A DNA stretch of 26,041 nt from JBKPRX01 sp046734795 (GTDB lineage Bacteria > Actinomycetota > Thermoleophilia > Gaiellales > Gaiellaceae): NCBI GenBank assembly GCA_046734795.1, contig JBKPRX010000075.1, positions 1 to 26,041 of the forward strand, given 5' to 3'. Position 1 is the first letter of the stretch. The number at the start of each line of letters is the position of its first letter. This document shows positions 14,036 through 21,689 of the stretch, one piece after another. The translations under genes and the position numbers were made by a program. The notes under the pieces were generated by a model. It did not search any database, was not told the DNA's origin, and saw nothing but the letters and a program-made list of their open reading frames with translations.

Positions 14036-14566
14036 GTGCCTACGCACGCGCTTCCGAGCCAAGCGTTCGTCGAGCGGCTCGCGTGCGCGACGATCGGTGC
14101 GACGTACAACCAGTACGCGCACGCGTCATTCTTGCGACGCCGGCTCGCGCGCTATCTGGACGAGACGAAGACGGCGCGCACGGTGCTCGTCGGTGAGGCG
14201 CCGGGCTACCGCGGCGCGCGCGTCAGCGGAATCCCGTTCACGTCGGAAAGGCAACTGACCGGAACCGGACCCGCAGAAGCGACCGCGACGATCGTTCATC
14301 GCGTCGTCGACGAGCTCGCTGTCGCTGCTGACGTTGTGTTCTGGAACGTCGTGCCGACGCATCCCGGCACGGCGGCGACCAATCGCCGACCGACGCGCGC
14401 CGAGGTCGTGGCGTCGCTTCCGTTCCTCGAAGAGGTCACGAACGGGCGCCGCATCGTTGCCGTCGGACGCCTTGCCGCGGCCGTGACGGGCGCGCCGTAC
14501 GTTCGACACCCTTCTCACGGCGGGGCAGCCGCGTTTGCAGCCATGCTGTCGGCATGTCTGCGGTAG
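14036..14566 (+). CDS. Uracil-DNA glycosylase superfamily protein
   Basis: 176 residues. The motif L-V-G-E-A-P-G-Y-R-G-A-R-V-S-G-I-P-F-T-S (about 50-69) matches motif 1 of the UDG superfamily (G-E-A-P-G-x-x-x-x-x-x-G-x-P-F). W-N-V-V-P-T-H-P-G (about 102-110) follows the same layout as the family 4/5-like Asn/Pro segment, and R-H-P-S-H-G-G-A near residue 157 corresponds to the H-P-S minor-groove loop. The proposed role is removing uracil or related bases from DNA. It lacks the iron-sulfur cysteines of family 4 (only scattered Cys), so it belongs to another branch and activity on uracil is not assured. GTG 14036 is fixed by the divergent promoter layout. The MFS gene overlaps its 3' end by 13 bases. 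Confidence 0.78.
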   Translation: MPTHALPSQAFVERLACATIGATYNQYAHASFLRRRLARYLDETKTARTVLVGEAPGYRGARVSGIPFTSERQLTGTGPAEATATIVHRVVDELAVAADVVFWNVVPTHPGTAATNRRPTRAEVVASLPFLEEVTNGRRIVAVGRLAAAVTGAPYVRHPSHGGAAAFAAMLSACLR

Positions 14567-15801
14567 CGCTTCCGATCCGTCGCAACACCGTCCTCCTTGC
14601 CGCGACGCTCGGCGTCAACTCCGCAGTCCTCCAGCTCGTCGCCGCGATCTCGTCGCTGACGTTCGTGCTCGTCACCGGGATCACGGGGCTGCTGGGACTC
14701 GGCCCCGCGATCTTTCTCGTGGCGGCCGGACTCACCGCTCTACCGGCCGGACGGTTGATGGACAAGCACGGCCGCGTTCCGGTGCTTGCGTGCGGGTACA
14801 CGCTCGGCTGCATCGGCTGCCTCACGACCGCGTTCGCGACGCACACCGATTCGACGTTCGCAGTCGTCGCGGGCTTCGTGCTGCTCGGCTCTGCAACCGG
14901 GATCGCGCAGCTGATCCGCACCGCAGCGGGCGACATGTATCCGCCCGAGCGCAGAGCGCGCGGGATCTCGTACGTGCTTGTCGGATCCGTGTTCGGCGCC
15001 ATTCTCGGCGCCACCGTCTACACGCCACTCTTTGCGGATCGAGACGTCGCGGCGGAAGCGTTGACGGTGCCGTGGCTCGTCGCGGCGGTGATCAGCGTCG
15101 CCGCGATGGTCATCGTCCTGTTCGTGCGACCGGATCCGCGCACGATCGCGCAGGAGATCAGCAGGCAGAGCAGCGGGCAGTACGAAGCCGACATCGGAGA
15201 CGAAGAACCTGCTCCGCTGCGCGAGCTCGTGCGAAGACCGGGGGTTCGACCCGCGATGCTCGCAGCGTTCATGGCGCAAGCGGTGATGGTGTCTGTGATG
15301 AACCTCTCCGGATACATCGTCGTCGCGATGCACCACCACGAGCAGTCGGATGTCTTTCCTGTGGTGAGCGCGCACGTCTTCGGTATGTACGTGCTCGTTC
15401 TCGTCGTCGGCGCCCTCGTCGACCGGATCGGGCGAATCACCGCCCTCGTCGCCGGCTTGTTCGTCATTGCCCTTTCGACTCTGTCGATGGAGTGGTTCGT
15501 CGGCGTCCCGATGACGGCGCTGCTCCTCTTCGGCCTCGGCGTCGGCTGGAACATCTCGTACGTCGCAGCGGCGGCGCAGCTCGCGGACCTGACGCGCCCG
15601 ATCGAGCGCGGCAGGCTCTTCGGGTTCAACGATTTGATCGGACAGCTGCTGGGAGCGACTCTCGCAATCGTCGGAGGGCTCGCCCTCGACGCGCTGGGCG
15701 TGATCTCTCTCGCGATCGGCGCTGCGATCCTGGCGGCCACGCCCGCGCTCTGGATCCTCTCGCGTGAAGCCGCGCCGGCGAGCGTGGGCGACGCGGCCTA
15801 G
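14554..15801 (+). CDS. Major facilitator superfamily transporter
   Basis: 415 residues with about 12 hydrophobic segments in two halves, joined by a charged cytoplasmic loop near residues 195-230 (R-P-D-P-R-T through E-E-P-A-P-L-R-E-L). The loop between segments 2 and 3 has the MFS motif A: G-R-L-M-D-K-H-G-R-V-P. A related L-V-D-R-I-G-R-I occurs in the second half. Y-P-P-E-R-R-A-R-G lies in the loop after segment 4. Substrate cannot be inferred. No exporter-specific antiporter motif is obvious and no regulator gene adjoins. The ATG is 13 bases inside the end of the glycosylase gene, so translation is probably coupled. It ends just before the rplM promoter. Confidence 0.9.
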   Translation: MSAVALPIRRNTVLLAATLGVNSAVLQLVAAISSLTFVLVTGITGLLGLGPAIFLVAAGLTALPAGRLMDKHGRVPVLACGYTLGCIGCLTTAFATHTDSTFAVVAGFVLLGSATGIAQLIRTAAGDMYPPERRARGISYVLVGSVFGAILGATVYTPLFADRDVAAEALTVPWLVAAVISVAAMVIVLFVRPDPRTIAQEISRQSSGQYEADIGDEEPAPLRELVRRPGVRPAMLAAFMAQAVMVSVMNLSGYIVVAMHHHEQSDVFPVVSAHVFGMYVLVLVVGALVDRIGRITALVAGLFVIALSTLSMEWFVGVPMTALLLFGLGVGWNISYVAAAAQLADLTRPIERGRLFGFNDLIGQLLGATLAIVGGLALDALGVISLAIGAAILAATPALWILSREAAPASVGDAA

Positions 15802-15805
15802 CTGC

Positions 15806-15811
15806 TACCAT
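15806..15811 (+). promoter_or_regulatory. Putative -10 box of the rplM-rpsI operon
   Basis: TACCAT in the context TGCTACCAT (an extended -10 look), five bases after the MFS stop. Transcription would start near 15818, which is the first base of the leader hairpin. No clear -35 is seen; it would lie in the MFS coding end. Confidence 0.45.
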
Positions 15812-15817
15812 CGCCGA

Positions 15818-15839
15818 TCGGCGCAGGCATCTGCGCCGA
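15818..15839 (+). promoter_or_regulatory. Perfect 9-bp hairpin in the rplM leader
   Basis: TCGGCGCAG (15818-15826) and CTGCGCCGA (15831-15839) are perfect complements around a GCAT loop, ending seven bases before the rplM ATG. No Shine-Dalgarno lies between the stem and the ATG. The stem is followed by ATTT only, so it is a weak terminator candidate for the MFS gene; a leader element is more likely. Confidence 0.65.
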
Positions 15840-15846
15840 ATTTGCG

Positions 15847-16281
15847 ATGAGCACCAAGACTTACAACGCGAAGCCCGGCGAGATTGCGCGCGACTGGTAC
15901 GTCGTCGACGCGACCGGTCAGACGCTCGGGCGGCTCGCGACGCGGATCGCCGAAACCCTTCGCGGCAAGGGCAAGCCTCAGTACACGCCGCACGTCGACA
16001 CCGGCGACTTCGTCGTCGTCGTGAACGCGGAGAAGATCGCGGTAACGGGCAACAAGCTCGACCAGAAGCGCTACTACCGGCATTCGGGCTATCCGGGCGG
16101 CATTCGCAGCCGCACGCTCCGAGAGCAGCTCGATCGCCGGCCGACCGAGGTGCTTCGCTCGGCGGTGAAAGGAATGCTCCCGAAGAACAAGCTCGCCGCG
16201 CGCCAGATCACGAAACTGAAGATCTACGTAGGCCCGGATCATCCGCACGAGGCGCAGGCGCCGAAGGAGCTGCCGCTGTGA
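15847..16281 (+). CDS. rplM: Ribosomal protein uL13
   Basis: 144 residues, standard length. It is a large-subunit protein required early in 50S assembly. Signatures: W-Y-V-V-D-A-T-G-Q-T-L-G-R-L-A-T near the N terminus, Y-T-P-H-V-D-T-G-D-F-V-V-V-V-N-A-E, Y-R-H-S-G-Y-P-G-G and A-V-K-G-M-L-P-K-N-K-L. ATG 15847 starts MSTKTYNAKPGEI, as in other actinobacteria. There is no ribosome site upstream, where the leader hairpin lies instead. rpsI overlaps the stop by four bases (GTGA), the usual L13-S9 operon. Confidence 0.97.
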   Translation: MSTKTYNAKPGEIARDWYVVDATGQTLGRLATRIAETLRGKGKPQYTPHVDTGDFVVVVNAEKIAVTGNKLDQKRYYRHSGYPGGIRSRTLREQLDRRPTEVLRSAVKGMLPKNKLAARQITKLKIYVGPDHPHEAQAPKELPL

Positions 16282-16673
16282 GCCAGGTCGCGCAGTACAG
16301 CGGCACCGGCAAGCGGAAGACGTCGGTCGCGCGCGTGATTCTCCGCCCAGGCGACGGCACGACGTGGTTCAACGGCCGGACGATCGAGGAGTACTTCCCG
16401 CGCGCCGCGCATCGCGTCCTCGCGCTCGCGCCGTTGAAGGTCGCCGGGCTCGAAGGACAGTACGACGTCCGTGTTCGCGTCCACGGCGGCGGGCCGACTG
16501 GTCAAGCCGGCGCAGTCCGGCACGGGATCGCCCGCGCCCTCGTCGAGGCCAATCCGGATCTGCGGGTCGCGCTCAAGCGGGAGGGTTTCCTCACGCGCGA
16601 CGCGCGGATCGTGGAGCGGAAGAAGGCCGGCCTCCACAAGGCGCGCAAGGCGCCTCAGTTCTCGAAGCGCTAG
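16278..16673 (+). CDS. rpsI: Ribosomal protein uS9
   Basis: 131 residues. A small-subunit protein whose C-terminal tail contacts P-site tRNA. The family pattern is clear: Y-S-G-T-G-K-R-K-T-S-V-A-R-V near the N terminus, G-G-G-P-T-G-Q-A-G-A-V-R-H-G-I-A-R-A-L in the middle, T-R-D-A-R-I-V-E-R-K-K-A-G and the invariant terminal F-S-K-R. GTG 16278 overlaps the rplM stop (GTGA), consistent with translational coupling. Confidence 0.97.
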   Translation: MSQVAQYSGTGKRKTSVARVILRPGDGTTWFNGRTIEEYFPRAAHRVLALAPLKVAGLEGQYDVRVRVHGGGPTGQAGAVRHGIARALVEANPDLRVALKREGFLTRDARIVERKKAGLHKARKAPQFSKR

Positions 16674-16713
16674 CCGTCTCGTGCCGCTTCTTGGCGGGCG
16701 GCGTGAACTCACA

Positions 16714-16719
16714 TAGATT
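16714..16719 (+). promoter_or_regulatory. Putative -10 box, leaderless SnoaL-like gene
   Basis: TAGATT in the context CATAGATT ends seven bases before the ATG at 16727. No Shine-Dalgarno intervenes. Confidence 0.5.
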
Positions 16720-16726
16720 GCGGCTC

Positions 16727-17086
16727 ATGCCGACCGAGGCTGCCGCTCGCGAGCTGGCCGAGCGCTGGGTCGCCGCGTGGAACGCGCACGATCTGGACGG
16801 CATCCTCGAGCACTACTCCGACGACGTGGAGTACGAGTCGCCGTTCGCGACGAACTTCACCGCGGACGGCTCGGGGGTGATCAGCGGGAAGCACGCGCTG
16901 CGCGCGTTCTTCGTTCGGACGCTCGGCGCGTACCCCGACCTTCGTTACGAGCTCGAAGGCGCGTACGCAGGCGTTGCGACGATTGCCGTTGCATACAGAA
17001 CGCAGAACGAGCAACGCGCAACAGAGGTCATGGAGCTCGAAGGCGAGAAGATCGCGCGCATCACGGCTCACTACGCGGCGCGGTAA
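16727..17086 (+). CDS. SnoaL-like (NTF2-fold) protein
   Basis: 119 residues with the NTF2-like SnoaL pattern: an N-terminal helix A-A-R-E-L-A-E-R-W-V-A-A-W-N-A-H-D-L-D-G, then I-L-E-H-Y-S-D-D-V-E-Y-E-S-P-F, G-K-H-A-L-R-A-F-F, then beta strands Y-P-D-L-R-Y-E-L-E-G, A-V-A-Y-R-T and the closing K-I-A-R-I-T-A-H-Y. Members are small dimeric barrels that bind or isomerise hydrophobic ligands, or have no known substrate; none can be assigned here. ATG 16727 is favoured over upstream in-frame codons because they lie within rpsI. It sits between rpsI and glmM with its own TANNNT box and looks like a single-gene insertion into an otherwise conserved order. Confidence 0.85.
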   Translation: MPTEAAARELAERWVAAWNAHDLDGILEHYSDDVEYESPFATNFTADGSGVISGKHALRAFFVRTLGAYPDLRYELEGAYAGVATIAVAYRTQNEQRATEVMELEGEKIARITAHYAAR

Positions 17087-17118
17087 CGGCGCCGCGTCGG
17101 CGCTTCTGCCGAGAGCGG

Positions 17119-17124
17119 TACGCT
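17119..17124 (+). promoter_or_regulatory. Putative -10 box, leaderless glmM
   Basis: TACGCT ends eight bases before the GTG at 17133, in the context GCGGTACGCT (compare CCGGTACAAT before guaB). There is no ribosome site before glmM. Confidence 0.45.
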
Positions 17125-17132
17125 CCGCGACC

Positions 17133-18398
17133 GTGGCCCGGCGCTACTTCGGAACCGACGGCGTTCGTGGAGTCGTCGGTGAGTTTCTGACTGTCGACCT
17201 CGTCGAGCGTCTCGGTCGTGCTTCCACGCTCTGGGCGAAGGACCGGCGGATCTTCGTCGGGCGAGACACGCGCGCATCAGGCGTCGCACTCGAGGAGGCC
17301 TTCGCACGCGGTGTCGTCTCGGCCGGCGGCAACGCTGTCCTCGGCGGTGTACTCCCAACGCCGGCAGTCGCGCTGCTTGCACTCGATCTCGGCGTCGTCA
17401 TCTCGGCGTCGCACAACCCGCCGGAGTACAACGGCGTCAAGTTCTTCGACGAACGAGGACGGAAGCTGACAGACGGCGCCGAGGAGGAAATCGAAGCGCT
17501 CCTCGACGCGGCACCTGCCGAGTCTCCAGGAAGCATCGACCGCGTGGGTGTTGCGATCGACAGCTATCTCGACCATGTCATCCAGCGCTTCGGCTCCGAC
17601 CTGACCGGGCTCCGCGTCGCGGTCGATTGCGCAAACGGCGCGTACTCCGGAGTCGCACCGCGCGCGTTCGCAAAGCTCGGAGCGGATGTCGAGGCGATCG
17701 GCGACGAGCCGGACGGGACGAACATCAACGTCGGTTGCGGCGCGACCGATCTGCGCGCGCTCCAGGAATTCGTTCGCGACGGGCGCTTCGACCTCGGCAT
17801 CGCATTCGATGGAGACGGCGACCGCATGCTCGCCGTCGACGCGGAAGGAACGGTGGTCGACGGCGATCAGATCGTCGCGATCCTCGCGCTTCACCTCGGC
17901 GTCGATCTCGTCGCGGTCACGTCGATGACGAACCTCGGCTTCCATCGGCTGATGAGCGAGCACGGAGTACGCGTTCTCACGACGGACGTCGGCGACCGCT
18001 ACGTGCTCGAAGCGCTACGACGCGAAAGCGGTTTGCTCGGCGGCGAGCAATCCGGTCACATCATCTACTTGAAAGACCACGTCACAGGCGACGGCCTCGC
18101 CGCCGCGCTCTGTCTCTGCGCTTCCATCGCCGGACGCACGCTCGCGGAAGCTGCCGCCGTCATGCCTCGCTATCCGCAGGTGCAACGAAACGTCGAGGTC
18201 GTACGCAAAGAGCTTCCGCAGAGCATTCGCGACGAGGTCGAAAGGCTCAACGGCACGCTCGATGGGCATGGGCGAATTCTCGTGCGTCCATCTGGAACGG
18301 AACCCGTTGTGCGCGTGCTCGCAGAGGCAGAAGCGCAGAAAGAAGCGGAAAAGCTCTGTGATACCATCGCAGCCCTCGTCTCACAGGAGCTCGGCTGA
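17133..18398 (+). CDS. glmM: Phosphoglucosamine mutase
   Basis: 421 residues, slightly shorter than the common 445. Interconverts glucosamine-6-P and glucosamine-1-P on the route to UDP-GlcNAc for the wall. The N terminus reads R-Y-F-G-T-D-G-V-R-G; the phosphoserine loop is S-A-S-H-N-P (Ser about 93); the metal loop is D-G-D-G-D-R (about 228-233); the sugar loop G-G-E-Q-S-G-H and the phosphate-binding R-P-S-G-T-E-P near the C terminus complete the four active-site motifs. GTG 17133 fits the family start; the long open frame upstream runs through the SnoaL gene in another frame. glmS follows after 59 bases, so consecutive steps of aminosugar synthesis are adjacent. Confidence 0.96.
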   Translation: MARRYFGTDGVRGVVGEFLTVDLVERLGRASTLWAKDRRIFVGRDTRASGVALEEAFARGVVSAGGNAVLGGVLPTPAVALLALDLGVVISASHNPPEYNGVKFFDERGRKLTDGAEEEIEALLDAAPAESPGSIDRVGVAIDSYLDHVIQRFGSDLTGLRVAVDCANGAYSGVAPRAFAKLGADVEAIGDEPDGTNINVGCGATDLRALQEFVRDGRFDLGIAFDGDGDRMLAVDAEGTVVDGDQIVAILALHLGVDLVAVTSMTNLGFHRLMSEHGVRVLTTDVGDRYVLEALRRESGLLGGEQSGHIIYLKDHVTGDGLAAALCLCASIAGRTLAEAAAVMPRYPQVQRNVEVVRKELPQSIRDEVERLNGTLDGHGRILVRPSGTEPVVRVLAEAEAQKEAEKLCDTIAALVSQELG

Positions 18399-18445
18399 TC
18401 CCTTCGACGTAGAAGGCGATCTCTGTGGCCGGGCTTCCGTTCGTT

Positions 18446-18452
18446 AAAGGAG
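18446..18452 (+). promoter_or_regulatory. Shine-Dalgarno that fixes the glmS start
   Basis: AAAGGAG five bases before GTG 18458. It selects this start over the in-frame GTG at 18425, and the resulting protein has the required Cys as residue 2. Confidence 0.8.
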
Positions 18453-18457
18453 CTCGC

Positions 18458-20302
18458 GTGTGCGGAATTATCGGATACGTCGGGAGTCGTGAGGCGAAGC
18501 CTCTGCTGCTGGAAGGACTCCGGCGCCTCGAGTACCGCGGCTACGACTCCGCCGGCGTCGCCCTAAACGAAGACGGCGGCTTGGACTTCGTGCGCGCGGT
18601 GGGACCGCTCGAGAACCTCGTTGCCGCGGCCGGATCAAACGGCTCCGTTTCGCGCCACGGAATCGGTCACACGCGCTGGGCAACTCACGGCGGCGTCACC
18701 GAGCACAACGCGCATCCGCTCACCGGGTGCGACGAGCACGAGGCCGCGATCGTTCTCAACGGCATCGTCGAGAACTATCGCGAGCTGAGGGACGCGCTCA
18801 TCGCACAAGGTCACACGTTCACGTCGGAGACGGACGCCGAAGTGGTCGCCCATCTCCTCGAACGAGAGTACGACGGCGACCTCGCCGAAGCGCTGCGGCG
18901 TGTCTACCTGCAGCTCGAGGGGCACTTCACGATCGTCGCCATTCACCGCGCGCATCCGGACCTGCTCGTCGGTGTGCGCTGCCAGACACCGCTCGTCGTC
19001 GGGCTCGGCGAGGGCGAGAACTTTCTCGCCTCGAACGTCGCCGCATTCCTTTCGCAGACGCGAGCCGTGCATTTCCCGGACGACGGTGACATCGTCGAGA
19101 TCACGCCGACGAGCGTCCGCTACATCCGCGCCGAGGACGGAGAGGAAATCGAGCACACGCTCAGCGAGATCGATTGGGACGACGAAGGAGCGGAGAAAGG
19201 CGGCTACGAGACGTTCATGCTGAAGGAGATCTACGAGCAGCCGGAGGCTGTACGCGAGACGATCGGAGATCGCGTCCGGCACGGCGAGCTCGTCCTCGAG
19301 AACCTCGGCCTCGACGCAGAGCAGATCCGCAACCTGCGCCGCATCGTGATCGTCGCGTGTGGAACGGCGTATCACTCGGGTGTCGTCGGCCGATACATCC
19401 TCGAAGAGTGGGCGCGCTTGCCGGTCGAGCCCGACATCGCGAGCGAGTGGATCTACCGCAACCCCGTTCTCTCGAAGGACACGCTCGTGATCGGCATCTC
19501 GCAATCGGGCGAGACGCGCGACACGGTCAATGCCGTGAAGCTCGCCCGCGAGCAAGGCGCGCGGACGCTCGCGATTACGAACCTGATGGGAACGCAGATC
19601 ACCCGCGAGGCAGACGCGGTTCTCTACACACGGTGCGGTCTCGAGGTCGGAGTCGCAGCGTCCAAGACCTTCACCGCGCAAGTGGCGCTCCTCTCGCTGA
19701 TTGCGCTCAAGCTCGCCCAGGCGCGGAAGACGCTGCCGGAGGAGGAGGTCGAGCTCATCCTCGACAAGCTCTACGAGGTCCCGGAGAAGCTCCAGCGGTT
19801 CCTGTCCGAGGTCGACAAGGGGCGCCATCGCGTCGAAGAGATCGCACAACGCTTCTACGAGCGACCCTTCTTCCTCTACCTCGGTCGTCACATCGGCCTA
19901 CCGGTCGCACTCGAAGGTGCGCTAAAGCTGAAGGAGATCTCGTACATCCCCACCGAGGCGTACTCGGCGGGCGAGATGAAGCACGGGCCGATCGCATTGC
20001 TGGAGGAAGGGACACCGGTCGTAGTGATCGCAACGAAGCAAAAGCTCGTTTACGAGAAGGTGATCTCGAACATCCAGGAGACGCGCGCGCGCGGCGCGCA
20101 CGTGATCGCGATCGCGACCGAAGGCGACGAGGCGATCCAGCATCACGCCGATGACGTGATCTTCATCCCGGAGACGCCGGCGTTCTTGCAGGCGATCCTC
20201 GCGGTCGTCCCGCTCCAGCTCCTTGCGTATCGCATCGCGCGGCTTCGCGGCTTGAACGTCGACATGCCGCGGAACCTCGCGAAGACCGTCACGGTCGAAT
20301 AG
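18458..20302 (+). CDS. glmS: Glutamine-fructose-6-phosphate aminotransferase (isomerising)
   Basis: 614 residues. Makes glucosamine-6-P from fructose-6-P and glutamine, the entry to UDP-GlcNAc. It begins M-C-G-I-I-G-Y-V-G, so after Met removal Cys1 is the nucleophile of the class II (Ntn) GATase domain (about 1-230; H-T-R-W-A-T-H-G and T-D-A-E-V also seen). Two SIS sugar-isomerase domains follow: C-G-T-A-Y-H-S-G and I-S-Q-S-G-E-T-R-D-T in the first, E-G-A-L-K-L-K-E-I-S-Y with E-A-Y-S-A-G-E-M-K-H-G-P in the second. The C terminus ends R-N-L-A-K-T-V-T-V-E, as in the family. The leader is only 59 bases, so there is no room for a glmS ribozyme. Confidence 0.97.
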   Translation: MCGIIGYVGSREAKPLLLEGLRRLEYRGYDSAGVALNEDGGLDFVRAVGPLENLVAAAGSNGSVSRHGIGHTRWATHGGVTEHNAHPLTGCDEHEAAIVLNGIVENYRELRDALIAQGHTFTSETDAEVVAHLLEREYDGDLAEALRRVYLQLEGHFTIVAIHRAHPDLLVGVRCQTPLVVGLGEGENFLASNVAAFLSQTRAVHFPDDGDIVEITPTSVRYIRAEDGEEIEHTLSEIDWDDEGAEKGGYETFMLKEIYEQPEAVRETIGDRVRHGELVLENLGLDAEQIRNLRRIVIVACGTAYHSGVVGRYILEEWARLPVEPDIASEWIYRNPVLSKDTLVIGISQSGETRDTVNAVKLAREQGARTLAITNLMGTQITREADAVLYTRCGLEVGVAASKTFTAQVALLSLIALKLAQARKTLPEEEVELILDKLYEVPEKLQRFLSEVDKGRHRVEEIAQRFYERPFFLYLGRHIGLPVALEGALKLKEISYIPTEAYSAGEMKHGPIALLEEGTPVVVIATKQKLVYEKVISNIQETRARGAHVIAIATEGDEAIQHHADDVIFIPETPAFLQAILAVVPLQLLAYRIARLRGLNVDMPRNLAKTVTVE

Positions 20303-20354
20303 CGCAAACGCGTCTAGCCGTTCGGGCAGCGCTGCACGGATCTGCTCTTCGTCT

Positions 20355-20360
20355 TAAGAT
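20355..20360 (+). promoter_or_regulatory. Putative -10 box for the SpoIID/LytB gene
   Basis: TAAGAT in the 93-base gap after glmS. Transcription would begin near 20367, giving about 30 bases of leader with GAGGAA at 20388-20393 close to GTG 20396. The -35 region (CTGCAC at 20332) is a poor match. Confidence 0.4.
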
Positions 20361-20395
20361 CGGCGCCTCGCAGTGCCGATACCAAACGAGGAACT

Positions 20396-21520
20396 GTGTC
20401 GAGACGCCGCCATCAGCAACGCAAGCGCTTCGTTCTAAGCCTGCCGCTTCTCTGCGCGCTCGCACTTGCGGCTGCGACGCCGGCGCTACCGAGCGCGAGA
20501 GCGACCATCGATCGCGTCGTGGTCTCGGGCCGCGGCGTCGGACACGGCATGGGTCTCTCGCAATGGGGCGCTGCCGAGCGCGCGCGGACCGGCTCGACGT
20601 ACCAGCAGATTCTCGGTTTCTACTACCCGAACGCGCAGCTCGGCGTCGCGCCGTCGCAGACGATCCGGGTCTTGATCGGCGAAGCGCCGACGCTCCTCGT
20701 CGGATCGCGCGGCATGTTCAGCGTCCGCGACGCCACGGGACGAGTGACGCGGATGCGCGGCGGCCTCTATCGGGTCCGCAGTTCCACCTTCGGCGCGCTT
20801 CGCGTCCAGCTTCCGCTTCGGATCGTCGCCGGAGGCCAGCCGCTGCGCTCAGGCGGAACCCCGTACGCGGGAAGTTTCGCGGTGTCCTCGACCGGAGGCT
20901 CGTTGGAGCTCGTCGACGCGGTTCCGCTCGAGGCTTACGTCCGCGGCGTCGTCTCGGCCGAGTGTCCCGGCTACTGGCCGCAGGCAGCGCTTCAAGCGCA
21001 GGCCGTCGCGTCGCGGTCGTATGCGATCGCGAACGCCAAGCCGGGGGCAGCATTCGACGTCTACTCCGACGACCGTTCGCAGAACTACCGCGGCTTGGCG
21101 CGGAACTACGACTCCGCGGCCTCGGCGGCGCGCTCGACAAAACACGTCGTTCTTCGCTACGGCGGCGCGGTGATCGACGCGCTGTTCTCTGCGTCGAATG
21201 GCGGACTGACGACGAACGCAGACGGCGTCTGGGGCGGCGCGTCGCTGCCATACCTCGACGTGCGACCCGACCCATACGACGCTCGCTCGCCGGTGGCGAC
21301 GTGGGGTCCCGTCGTCATTCCGCTCGACACGATCCGGCGAGAGTTTCCGTCGATCCCGCCGGCCGTCAGCGAGATCGAGTTGACGCGCAACTCGGGCAAG
21401 CGGGTGATCGACTTCCGTTTCGTCGCGCCGGACGGACGAACGGCTGACGTCTCGGGCTACGCGTTCCAGCAGCGGCTGCGCTTGCGGTCGCTGTTGATCG
21501 ACCTCACCGAGCAGTCATAG
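20396..21520 (+). CDS. Secreted SpoIID/LytB domain protein (putative peptidoglycan lytic enzyme)
   Basis: 374 residues. A basic start (MSRRRHQQRKRF) and hydrophobic core (VLSLPLLCALALAAATPAL) form a signal peptide ending near ARA (36). The SpoIID/LytB domain contains R-G-V-V-S-A-E-C-P-G-Y-W with the likely catalytic Glu (about 189), then A-L-Q-A-Q-A-V-A-S-R-S-Y-A, the hallmark helix. SpoIID is a lytic transglycosylase that cleaves glycan strands stripped of stem peptides; whether this homologue does so is unproven. The G-R-G-V-G-H-G-M-G-L-S-Q-W-G-A motif lies near the N terminus (45-59), whereas in Bacillus SpoIID the corresponding motif is C-terminal. A second conserved stretch, F-S-A-S-N-G-G-L-T, is near 265. 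No sporulation genes accompany it, so a vegetative wall role next to the sortase genes is plausible. Confidence 0.9.
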   Translation: MSRRRHQQRKRFVLSLPLLCALALAAATPALPSARATIDRVVVSGRGVGHGMGLSQWGAAERARTGSTYQQILGFYYPNAQLGVAPSQTIRVLIGEAPTLLVGSRGMFSVRDATGRVTRMRGGLYRVRSSTFGALRVQLPLRIVAGGQPLRSGGTPYAGSFAVSSTGGSLELVDAVPLEAYVRGVVSAECPGYWPQAALQAQAVASRSYAIANAKPGAAFDVYSDDRSQNYRGLARNYDSAASAARSTKHVVLRYGGAVIDALFSASNGGLTTNADGVWGGASLPYLDVRPDPYDARSPVATWGPVVIPLDTIRREFPSIPPAVSEIELTRNSGKRVIDFRFVAPDGRTADVSGYAFQQRLRLRSLLIDLTEQS

Positions 21521-21601
21521 CCGAGCAGCCAGACGTCCAGTTTGGCGGCGAGTCGGTCGCGAACTAGACCATCGCCCGGCGATCGGCCGAGACACGATTC
21601 C

Positions 21602-21607
21602 TATAGT
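21602..21607 (+). promoter_or_regulatory. Putative -10 box for the LPFTG/sortase transcript
   Basis: TATAGT (one base off TATAAT), about 80 bases after the SpoIID stop. If used, the leader before the LPFTG gene is roughly 280 bases. TAGCGT at 21788-21793 is an alternative that would leave the long hairpin out of the mRNA. Confidence 0.4.
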
Positions 21608-21689
21608 CGTCCCACGCGGCCGACTGCGGCACGGCGAGCGAACTGCTCGGCCTCCTGGTGTGGCTGCGCCTCTGGGCAACTCGCCCTTA

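Noticed and set aside
15241..15251. GGGTTCGACCC, like a tRNA T-arm
   Set aside because: It lies within the MFS coding region, and no acceptor stem, anticodon arm or CCA-end pairing is found around it.
18399..18457. Possible glmS ribozyme upstream of glmS
   Set aside because: The gap is only 59 bases, too short for the ribozyme core, and shows an ordinary Shine-Dalgarno.
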